DNA of 31,304 bases, taken from contig DBTS01000124.1 in assembly GCA_002307175.1 (NCBI GenBank), forward strand, positions 1-31,304, in the 5' to 3' direction. Each line of letters opens with the position of its first letter. The stretch's first letter is position 1. This DNA is from Rhodocyclaceae bacterium UBA1310 (GTDB lineage: Bacteria > Pseudomonadota > Gammaproteobacteria > Burkholderiales > Rhodocyclaceae). Positions 23,889 to 31,304 of the stretch are shown one piece after another. The translations under genes and the position numbers were made by a program. A model generated the notes under the pieces. It did no database searches. It saw nothing but the letters and a program-made list of their open reading frames with translations, and was not told the origin of the DNA.

Positions 23889-25640
23889 TCAGGGCTGCGC
23901 GGGAAAGCGCAGTTCCTGCGGATAAGGGTAGAAATCCTCGATATGGCCAGCGCGCAGGCGATCCTGCGTAGCCTGCCAGAATTCAGGCGTCAGCAGATCG
24001 GCGTGGTGCCTGAGAAACGCGGCACGCACTCGCGGCACGCCAAGCAGGAAGGTTGCAAACTCTTCCGGAAACACATCCTTCTCCGCTACCGAGTACCAGA
24101 TCTCTCCGCTCATCTCGGCTTCCGGGTTCGGTGGTGCAGGAATATGGCGGAAGTTGCAGTCGGTCATGTATTCGATTTCATCATAATCGTAGAACACTAC
24201 GCGGCCGTAACGCGTCATCCCAAAGTTTTTCCACAGCATGTCACCGGGGAAGATGTTTGCCTGACTCATCTCGCGAATGGCATTGCCATATTCGATGATG
24301 GCCTGCTCAGTTGCGGCGTCGTCAGCGGTATTCAGAAAGATGTTCAGCGGTGTCATGCGCCGCTCGATGTAGAGGTGGTTGATGACCACCGAGGCTTCAT
24401 CCTCTTCCAGGCTCTCGCTGCAGAGTGTGCGCAGTTCGGCCAGCACCTCCGGATGGAAACGCTGGCGAGGTAGAGAAACCTTGGAAAATTCCAGACTGTC
24501 GGCCATGCGCCCGACACGATCAATCTGTTTGACGATCTGGTACTTGCGCTTCACGGTTTCCGGCGTCATTTCCTTTCGGATGCTTCGAGGGTCCTTGATC
24601 ACCTTGAAAACGTACGGGAATGACGGTAGCGTGAATACCGCCATGACCATGCCGCGAATCCCTGGTGCGATGATGAACTGGTCACGCGAGTGGGTGAGGT
24701 GGCTGAATAGGTCACGGTAGAACATTGTCTTGCCCTGCTTGCCCAGCCCGAGCATGGTGTAGAGCTCTCCGCGCGGCTTGTTCGGCATGATCAGGCGCAG
24801 GAAATTCACATAACCGGAAGGGACTTCCATATCCACCATGAAATAAGCTCGTGACATCGAAAACAGCAAGGAAATGCGCCATGATTCAAGCAGGATGGTG
24901 TCTACGAACAGTCCGGTGTCATGGTGCCGCACCACGATTGCAAACGGATAGTCCTGATACCCGTTGATGCCGCGCCCGATCAGGTAGGCCGTCTTGTTGC
25001 GGTAGAACGGAGCATGCAGAACCTGGATCTGGAAATTGACTTCAGGAACCGGCCATTTGCCGCCACAGTGACGCAGGATTGCCTGTGTCATGTTGTGGAT
25101 GTCGCGCGAGATGTTCTCGAAAGGTATTTCCCAGCCCGGATGCTGCAGGATCTGCGCCAGGGCATTCTTCAGGCCGTGTTCCTGCGGGTAGTAGCTGACG
25201 TAGGTCGGGGGGTAGGAACTGATGAACTCCGTCGAGATGGCCGGGCGGGTAAAGATATAGTCGTTGTGGAAGTAGGTGCGGTGCAGGATGCGGCAGCATA
25301 CCGAGTTAAAAAAGGTTTCCGCCAGCTCGGGCTGCTTGTGGTTGATCAGGCGGTTGATAAACTCAAGCTTGACCTGTTGCCAGGTTTCATCGGCAAGCGT
25401 CTCGGCAGAGTGCTCGTGGCGCAGGATGGTCACGGTTTCTTCGACACGTTCGTCATAGAACTTGACGCGATCCCGGATGGCGGCGAGTTCACCGCTCCAG
25501 TCCCGGCTCTCGAAGCGCTGCTTGGCCTGACGGGAGGTGTCGCGGAAGATGCGGTAGTGGTTGTCGAAGCCAGCAATGAGGGTTTTGGCGATCTGTCGCG
25601 AAAGCGGCGGACCAAAAAGGGTGCGAAGGCGGTTTTTCAT
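23889..25640 (-). CDS. aceK: Isocitrate dehydrogenase kinase/phosphatase
   Basis: AceK reversibly phosphorylates isocitrate dehydrogenase, directing isocitrate to the glyoxylate shunt during growth on acetate or fatty acids. The 583-residue product matches the family length. It has the regulatory N-terminal domain (beginning Arg-Gln-Ile-Ala-Lys-Thr-Leu-Ile-Ala-Gly-Phe-Asp-Asn-His-Tyr-Arg) and the AceK-specific ATP loop Ala-Pro-Gly-Ile-Arg-Gly-Met-Val-Met. Phe-Lys-Val-Ile-Lys-Asp carries the ATP-binding Lys, and the catalytic/metal region has Phe-Tyr-Asp-Tyr-Asp-Glu-Ile. It is divergent from icd, the gene of its substrate, 239 bp away, whereas enteric aceK sits in the aceBAK operon. No aceA or aceB is in the window. 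Confidence 0.96.
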   Translation of the reverse strand: MKNRLRTLFGPPLSRQIAKTLIAGFDNHYRIFRDTSRQAKQRFESRDWSGELAAIRDRVKFYDERVEETVTILRHEHSAETLADETWQQVKLEFINRLINHKQPELAETFFNSVCCRILHRTYFHNDYIFTRPAISTEFISSYPPTYVSYYPQEHGLKNALAQILQHPGWEIPFENISRDIHNMTQAILRHCGGKWPVPEVNFQIQVLHAPFYRNKTAYLIGRGINGYQDYPFAIVVRHHDTGLFVDTILLESWRISLLFSMSRAYFMVDMEVPSGYVNFLRLIMPNKPRGELYTMLGLGKQGKTMFYRDLFSHLTHSRDQFIIAPGIRGMVMAVFTLPSFPYVFKVIKDPRSIRKEMTPETVKRKYQIVKQIDRVGRMADSLEFSKVSLPRQRFHPEVLAELRTLCSESLEEDEASVVINHLYIERRMTPLNIFLNTADDAATEQAIIEYGNAIREMSQANIFPGDMLWKNFGMTRYGRVVFYDYDEIEYMTDCNFRHIPAPPNPEAEMSGEIWYSVAEKDVFPEEFATFLLGVPRVRAAFLRHHADLLTPEFWQATQDRLRAGHIEDFYPYPQELRFPAQP

Positions 25641-25879
25641 GGAGAGCTCTCCGCTGGAAGTCGGGTTCTCGGTGCTGTACTGTCAAACACCTACTGCAAA
25701 AGCGGTTAACTGGTTCTACAAAGCAAGATTGGTGGCCCAAATCACTAGAAATTGCGCCATAATGGACAATTGCACTTTCTCAGGTTGTTCCGTGCTTTTG
25801 ATCCTGCCCATGAGTCGGTGCTTGGGCTGGGGCAGAAATAACTGAGGATTTATCCCTGTACCGAGAGGACACACATTCC

Positions 25880-27124
<1,245 letters not shown>

Positions 27125-27152
27125 TGTGTTTGCTGATGTCTCTGGCAAGCAT

Positions 27153-27183
27153 AAAAAAGCCCTCGGATTCCGAGGGCTTTTTT
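27153..27183. terminator. Intrinsic terminator after icd
   Basis: AAAAAAGCCCTCGG (27153-27166), a three-base loop, and CCGAGGGCTTTTTT (27170-27183) form a 14-bp stem, continued by a run of T. A-run symmetry means it could also stop minus-strand transcripts coming from the kinase operon. Confidence 0.95.
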
Positions 27184-27274
27184 TTGGGCTTTGGTGGTGG
27201 ATCTGTGATGCTTGCCTCTGTGGTCAGCGACTGGCCGGCTGCGTTGCCACCTGATTTCATTCACGCCGCGCAAG

Positions 27275-27496
27275 TCAGAAAGGCAACCGTCGCCTGGGTT
27301 GCACGGGCTGTTTCTCAGGCGCTTTGGGCGTGGCTTTTTGCGGTTTGCGCGGCAGGTTCATCTCATCGTGGGCGAAACGTACTTTGCCTTCCAGCTCACA
27401 GCCGCGCATGCCCGGATCGCACCGGGCACCCAGCACGCGTTGGCAGACGCCATCCAGATCATGGGGGCAGCCCCATACGTTGTTGTTTGTCGACAA
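27275..27496 (-). CDS. Small four-cysteine protein, TTG start
   Basis: No named family is assigned. From TTG 27496, with AAAGGA eight bases upstream (27510-27505), the frame gives 73 residues. The N-terminal half is compact: Val-Trp-Gly-Cys-Pro-His-Asp, then Cys18, Cys26-Asp-Pro-Gly-Met-Arg-Gly-Cys33 and Gly-Lys-Val-Arg-Phe. Cysteines at 10, 18, 26 and 33 are almost evenly spaced (7, 7 and 6 residues apart) and His12 is nearby, a pattern that would suit metal or iron-sulfur binding. The C-terminal half is a Lys/Pro/Gln/Arg-rich tail. It lies 34 bases downstream of the kinase gene on the same strand, so probably in one operon. The ATG-only reading of this frame starts inside the kinase gene and is not plausible. 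Confidence 0.72.
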   Translation of the reverse strand: MSTNNNVWGCPHDLDGVCQRVLGARCDPGMRGCELEGKVRFAHDEMNLPRKPQKATPKAPEKQPVQPRRRLPF

Positions 27497-27530
27497 GTTT
27501 CCAGTCCTTTGTGGATGCTTTCCCTGCGTG

Positions 27531-29120
27531 TCAGCGCAGCATCTCATCCAGATCCTTGTTGAGCTTGTGTACGTAATCCCGTTCGGAGTTGTCCGTGCCC
27601 TCGGCTCGCCGCGTGGAACTGCTGCCACCGGGGTGTGCGGTTTTTGTCTTGCGGGTAGCGTTTGCAGCGACTGAATCGGTCTTGTCCGTGGCAACAGGCT
27701 CCAGGCGTGTTTCAGGCATGCTTTGCGTTACCAAGGGGGGCGCTACATTCGCAGTCTGGCTCGCAGATGTAGCCTGGGTCTGCTGTGCTGCCACGGGTGT
27801 TTGTATTTGCGGCGTGGATTGAGTATTTGCCACCGGTCCGGTAGGGGCGTTGCTCACCTCAGGCTGGCCCGACGCGGGGTTATTTGTGAGGAAATACCAG
27901 GCTCCGCCGGCAAGGCCTGCACAAACAACAAGCGCAGCAACTCCCACCCCAATCAGTCGCCCGGATTTAGCCCTGGTGTGGCTGTCAGTCGCCGGTGGCG
28001 TGCTTCGTAGGGGCGCTACCGCTGCAGGGCCAGCGACAGCCTGCGGCCGTTGGAGGGGCCGGGTTGGAGTAGGGGCAGCAGTTTGCAGGTGAGCTGTATC
28101 GACTTCCGGCAGAGAGATCAGAATCTGGGTGGATGCTGTTGTTGTGTTCTGGCCAAAGATTCCCAGTAGTTCGCGCATTTCCGCGATAGTTTGCGGGCGC
28201 TGTTCCGGCCTTACGATCAGGCACTTGTCCACGCCGCGCAGGAAGGCATCGGAATAGCGCCCTTTGGCAGTCTCAGCCAGGGGGACATAAGTGTCCTGCA
28301 TGATGCGGCTGACCGATGGCGGTGGCAGGCGCTTCGATACAGCGTAATACACAACTGCGGCCAGGGCATAAATGTCGGTCCAGGCGCCCTGGCGCATGTT
28401 TGGCATCTCGGCGTATTGTTCGATTGGTGCGTAACCCGGCTTCAGGATCACGGTGAGAGCCTGGGTCATATCACCAATGACACGCCGGGCTGCACCGAAG
28501 TCCAGCAGAACCGGGCGTCCGTCGCGCAAGAGCATGATGTTGTCGGGGGCAATATCACGATGGAAGCAGTTATGCGCATGGATGGTGGCAAGTGCTTCGG
28601 TGACGGGATCAAGAAGTTTTTTAAGCCAGGCTTCGTCCGGGTACTGAGGATTACGCTGCAGGCTATCCCTTAGGGTGATGCCATCATAGTAAGGCATGGC
28701 CATGTAGGCGGTGGCATTGGCTTCCCAGAAGCGATAGACCTTCACCAATGAAGGGTGGTCGAACTGTGCCAGCAGGCGCGCTTCATTGACGAAACTGCGC
28801 CGTCCGATTTCGAAAGTCTCCTGCAGGCGCTCACTGCGTACGGTGACACTGGCGTTGAGTCCCCGTGAAGCCAGAGACGCCGGCATGTATTCCTTGAGGG
28901 CAACCTTGCGCTCAAGCGAATGATCCTGGGCCAGATAGACAATCCCGAAGCCGCCTTCACCCACCAGGCCGATAATTTCGAATTCGCCCATGCGTGTGCC
29001 GATGGGGAGCGCGTTCTGGACTTCATTTCCGTGAGAGGAAACCGGAATTGGCAGTGCGTCAGAGGGCTGGGCAGCGCCACCAAGCACCACGGTATTGTTT
29101 TCGTTTGGGGTTTCCGTCAC
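27531..29120 (-). CDS. Membrane-anchored Hanks-type Ser/Thr protein kinase
   Basis: This is a predicted signalling kinase of 529 residues with a cytoplasmic catalytic domain (about 45-320). The glycine loop Gly-Glu-Gly-Gly-Phe-Gly-Ile-Val spans 54-61. The ATP-anchoring Lys76 lies in Ala-Leu-Lys-Glu-Tyr. The catalytic loop His-Arg-Asp-Ile-Ala-Pro-Asp-Asn has Asp189 and Asn194, with the usual Lys of the loop replaced by Ala, a known variant in proteobacterial kinases. Asp-Phe-Gly is at 207-209 and Pro-Gly-Tyr-Ala-Pro-Ile-Glu-Gln-Tyr in the activation segment. A Pro/Ala/Thr-rich linker leads to one membrane helix (about 388-411). The 118-residue outer part is rich in Thr, Gln, Ala and Pro with no recognised sensor domain. 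The start is GTG. Substrates are unknown. Confidence 0.93.
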   Translation of the reverse strand: MTETPNENNTVVLGGAAQPSDALPIPVSSHGNEVQNALPIGTRMGEFEIIGLVGEGGFGIVYLAQDHSLERKVALKEYMPASLASRGLNASVTVRSERLQETFEIGRRSFVNEARLLAQFDHPSLVKVYRFWEANATAYMAMPYYDGITLRDSLQRNPQYPDEAWLKKLLDPVTEALATIHAHNCFHRDIAPDNIMLLRDGRPVLLDFGAARRVIGDMTQALTVILKPGYAPIEQYAEMPNMRQGAWTDIYALAAVVYYAVSKRLPPPSVSRIMQDTYVPLAETAKGRYSDAFLRGVDKCLIVRPEQRPQTIAEMRELLGIFGQNTTTASTQILISLPEVDTAHLQTAAPTPTRPLQRPQAVAGPAAVAPLRSTPPATDSHTRAKSGRLIGVGVAALVVCAGLAGGAWYFLTNNPASGQPEVSNAPTGPVANTQSTPQIQTPVAAQQTQATSASQTANVAPPLVTQSMPETRLEPVATDKTDSVAANATRKTKTAHPGGSSSTRRAEGTDNSERDYVHKLNKDLDEMLR

Positions 29121-29424
29121 GGCGAAGATTCCATCAGTTTTGAGCCTAGGCTACTTATTGGGCAATCTTACCGTATAGCTGGGGTTTGGTTCTCCTGACC
29201 AACCTAAGGTCTGGACGCACGGAGTGGGGTCCGAATGCGCCGCACCATTTGTCAGTAGTGGTGGTGTTGCCGGAAAACGCTGCAATTCCCAGTCTGCGCT
29301 CTGTGGGTCTTCTTGTGCGGCGGGCAGGCTTTTGAGGTGAGGCGCGATACTGACGGGTTATCGCACGGGGGAAGTTTCTCGTAATACGATGAACGGCACT
29401 TTGGCCTGTGTGAGAGCGATCTCT

Positions 29425-29468
29425 ATTGCCCTAGGGCAAGCTTGCAAGGCGGTATTGCCCCTTTTCTT
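29425..29468 (+). promoter_or_regulatory. Alternative-hairpin (attenuator-like) repeat cluster
   Basis: TTGCCC (29426-29431), GGGCAA (29434-29439) and TTGCCC (29455-29460) can pair as first-with-second or second-with-third. The second pairing is followed by a pyrimidine run CTTTTCTT, like a terminator. A small palindrome CTTGCAAG (29441-29448) fills the loop. It could be an attenuator, an operator cluster or chance. Confidence 0.35.
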
Positions 29469-29597
29469 GTCACCTAAGACACTAGTCTGGGATATTATGC
29501 TTTTGGCTTACAAAATAAATTAAAGGCCCAAGTGGGTGGATTGCAGACTCAATTGAATATGGCACACCTTCCGGGTTTGTAATTCTTGGTTGTGTGT

Positions 29598-29632
29598 AAG
29601 AATTTGTCTTACATTAAGTAAGACAAATTCTT
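29598..29632. promoter_or_regulatory. 35-bp perfect palindrome upstream of the ROK gene
   Basis: AAGAATTTGTCTTAC (29598-29612) and GTAAGACAAATTCTT (29618-29632) are exact reverse complements around a five-base centre ATTAA. A third GTAAGA begins two bases before the left arm (29596-29601), giving three alternating GTAAGA/TCTTAC hexamers with 11-base periodicity, about one helix turn. It could be an operator for the adjacent ROK regulator or a transcript-end hairpin (TTTTATATT follows). A further TCTTAC lies at 29958-29963, just before the ROK start. Confidence 0.65.
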
Positions 29633-29986
29633 TTATATTGATTTGTTTTCTTTTTGTCGTAATTCTGTGTGTATGTCTGGCATGCTGAAAGGATTTATAC
29701 TTCGCGCCGGAATTCTCGAATTTCGCATTTTTATCAAGTCCTTCGGCGTGCGGGGTATGAACGGCATTGCCGGTTTATGGGGGCTTGCGAGAACGCTTGA
29801 ACGAGGTTCCGGCTATCTACCGACGAACGGTTTTTTTGATTAAAACCTTGGATATGTAAGCAGCGAATTGACATAAGTACGAAAAAATATACGCAATAAG
29901 AATGTCGATTGCTCGCTTTATGTTGCGGTGATAGCCTAAAATCTTTGTCAGAAAAAATCTTACATGCAAATTGGAGACGTGGCCTC

Positions 29987-31150
29987 ATGGCAATTACGGG
30001 CGATCAACGTTTGCTCAAACGGATCAACCGCATGGCTTTGGTTCGGCTGGTTCGGAGCCAGCCGGGGCTTTCGCGTGCGGAGTTGTCGGCGTCGACGGGG
30101 CTGACGAAATCCACTGTCAGCTTGTTGGTGCAGGAACTCATTGATGATGGTTGGCTGAGGGAAGATTCTGTTCTGGTGACAGGGGCCATCGGCCGTCGGC
30201 CGACGCCCCTGCGTCTGGATGGGCGCAGGCTTGTTCTGATCGGGGCAGAGCTGGGCGTCGGGTACGTGCGGGTTGTCAGCATGAGCCTGGACGGAGAGAT
30301 CCTGTATCGTGATGACGCTGATATATTAGCCGGGGCTGCGCCTGAGGTGGTGTTGAAGCAGCTTGCCGAAATGATGGCGGAACACATCAATAAGCTGGTT
30401 GATGGGGGACGCGAGATTCTCGGGATCGGGGTCGGTGTGTCGGGTGCGGTGCAGGAAGGAACGGGGGTTCTGGTAGTGGCGCCAAACCTGGGCTGGCGAA
30501 ATGTGCCGGTCAAAGCGATTCTGGAGGCCAGCCTGCAATTGCGCACCAAACGCGAGTTTCCGTTGTTCGTGCAGAACGACGGCGATGTGGCGGCCCTGGG
30601 GGAGGTTGAGTTTGCCAATGGTGCGGTGGGCGATCCATTGCTGTTTGTCGGCCTGGGAGTCGGTGTTGGTTCGGGTGTGGTGGTTGGCGGGCGCCTGTTG
30701 CTGGGGACTCGCGGTTTTGCCGGGGAAGTGGGGCACATTCAGTTGCAGCGCAATGGCCCGAAGTGTACCTGTGGGCGGATGGGGTGTGCCGAAGCCTATT
30801 TTGGTTTGCAGGCCATGGCGGATATTCGCCGCTGCAGCATCTCCGAACTGAGGCAGAAAGCCGCTGCGGAAGATCCGCAAACGCTGGAGGTTCTGGCGCA
30901 AGCCGGCAGGCATCTGGGGGTGCTGTTGCACAATCTGTGGACCACGCTTGACCCGGCCCTTATCGTGCTCGGCGGGCCTTCATGCCGGCTGGGCAAGGCG
31001 TTTCTCCAGCCGGCGCGGGATATGTTCGAAGAACTTGCACAGGAAGCCAGGCTGGAGATTCCGCCCGTGAATGAGGCCCGTTTTGGCGAGCTTTCTGTTG
31101 CAGTAGGGGCCGCAGCATTGGCGTTGCATGAGCTGTTGCTGCCGATCTGA
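29987..31150 (+). CDS. ROK-family transcriptional regulator (NagC/Mlc/XylR type)
   Basis: This is a DNA-binding regulator with a sugar-kinase-like sensor domain. From ATG 29987 it has 387 residues. A winged helix-turn-helix (about 10-60, Leu-Ser-Arg-Ala-Glu-Leu-Ser-Ala-Ser-Thr-Gly-Leu-Thr-Lys-Ser-Thr-Val) is followed by the ROK domain. There, Gln-Asn-Asp-Gly-Asp (196-200) replaces the usual Asn-Asp-Ala-Asn. The ROK zinc site is intact: His250 in Gly-Glu-Val-Gly-His, with Cys260, Cys262 and Cys267 in Cys-Thr-Cys-Gly-x-x-Gly-Cys-x-Glu. Such proteins usually repress sugar uptake or catabolism genes and release DNA on binding the sugar, but no sugar gene is in view. An open frame continues upstream to 29909 with a non-protein-like extension; GGAG lies 11 bases before the chosen ATG. 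Confidence 0.92.
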   Translation: MAITGDQRLLKRINRMALVRLVRSQPGLSRAELSASTGLTKSTVSLLVQELIDDGWLREDSVLVTGAIGRRPTPLRLDGRRLVLIGAELGVGYVRVVSMSLDGEILYRDDADILAGAAPEVVLKQLAEMMAEHINKLVDGGREILGIGVGVSGAVQEGTGVLVVAPNLGWRNVPVKAILEASLQLRTKREFPLFVQNDGDVAALGEVEFANGAVGDPLLFVGLGVGVGSGVVVGGRLLLGTRGFAGEVGHIQLQRNGPKCTCGRMGCAEAYFGLQAMADIRRCSISELRQKAAAEDPQTLEVLAQAGRHLGVLLHNLWTTLDPALIVLGGPSCRLGKAFLQPARDMFEELAQEARLEIPPVNEARFGELSVAVGAAALALHELLLPI

Positions 31151-31161
31151 GCGCAGCGCTA

Positions 31162-31304
31162 AGAAGCTGTTCATGATCTTACTGCGAAGGCGTGATTGGG
31201 CCTCATGTGCTGCTCGAAATCCTCATGTATTCCAATACACTCCGGTTTCTGTGCTGCTCTTCGGCCCACTGACGCCTTCTCGCTACAGATCGTGAACAGC
31301 TTCT
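31162..31304. repeat. 143-bp palindromic repeat element (complete copy)
   Basis: The element starts AGAAGCTGTTCATGATCT and ends AGATCGTGAACAGCTTCT, imperfect reverse complements of each other. Pairing continues inward through AAGGCGT/ACGCCTT, GGGCC/GGCCC, AGCAGCAC-like segments and a central TGTATT-CC-AATACA, so almost the whole element folds into one long hairpin. It begins 12 bases after the ROK stop codon and may also end that transcript. It encodes no protein and carries no transposase. The right 22 bases recur at position 1. This is the pattern of a dispersed non-autonomous palindromic repeat. Confidence 0.85.

Larger units (their letters stand above)
29121..29986. other. 866-bp intergenic region, AT-rich to the right, with several inverted repeats
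   Basis: No convincing gene was found. The left part (29121-29450) resembles the chromosome in composition and holds a promoter-like CGGTAAGAT (minus strand, 29173-29165) for the kinase. The right part is clearly richer in A and T. It contains the 29425-29468 repeat cluster, the 35-bp palindrome at 29598-29632, and a TTGACA (29868-29873) that may be the -35 of the ROK gene promoter with a poor -10. A 66-codon frame at 29643-29843 has no ribosome site or recognised family. Confidence 0.75.

Noticed and set aside
25641..25879. CATAAT near 25756 as the icd -10 box
   Set aside because: No acceptable -35 hexamer lies 15-19 bases upstream, so no promoter could be supported.
27275..27694. 139-codon version of the cysteine protein starting at an upstream ATG
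   Set aside because: The extra N-terminal 66 residues overlap the kinase gene in another frame and look like shadow sequence; the TTG at 27496 has a well-placed ribosome site.
29643..29843. 66-codon plus-strand frame in the AT-rich gap
   Set aside because: No ribosome site, no recognisable protein features, and a composition like the surrounding non-coding DNA.

Overview
The window looks like a chromosomal segment of a motile betaproteobacterium of the Rhodocyclales/Neisseriales kind. The evidence is a MotD-type stator gene, a flgNM-flgA cluster divergent from flgBCDEFGHIJ, a neighbouring aceK/icd pair, and the rpmB-rpmG, radC, coaBC, dut cluster. The order cannot be fixed from the sequence alone. 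Base composition is moderately GC-rich almost throughout. The exception is an AT-richer stretch of about 550 bp near 29.45-29.99 kb.

Layout. Positions 1-22 are the end of a palindromic repeat whose complete 143-bp copy closes the window (31162-31304). Next come motD (127-1008) and a four-gene ABC-type export operon (1153-5362: outer-membrane lipoprotein channel, FtsX/DevC-like permease, ATPase, lipoprotein adaptor). The flagellar block follows: flgN and flgM behind a sigma-28 promoter, and flgA, all on the minus strand; then flgBCDEFGHIJ on the plus strand (7386-14584) behind a sigma-54-type promoter. flgK and flgL, the usual next genes, are absent. A convergent bioA overlaps the end of flgJ instead.

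From 16 to 27 kb lie mostly housekeeping genes: yaaA, an M14 carboxypeptidase, a DUF1015 gene, aroG, rpmB-rpmG, radC, coaBC, dut, then aceK divergent from icd. AceK is the kinase/phosphatase of isocitrate dehydrogenase, so modifier and substrate are encoded back to back. The last part holds a membrane-anchored Ser/Thr protein kinase followed on the same strand by a 73-residue four-cysteine protein that starts at TTG. After an 866-bp intergenic region rich in inverted repeats comes a ROK-family transcriptional regulator, and then the palindromic repeat.

No tRNA, rRNA, CRISPR array, transposase, phage gene or defence system was recognised. The points most worth checking are the 143-bp repeat, the exporter placed between motD and flgN, the kinase/cysteine-protein pair, the symmetric sites upstream of the ROK gene, and a 9-base motif repeated upstream of three minus-strand genes.
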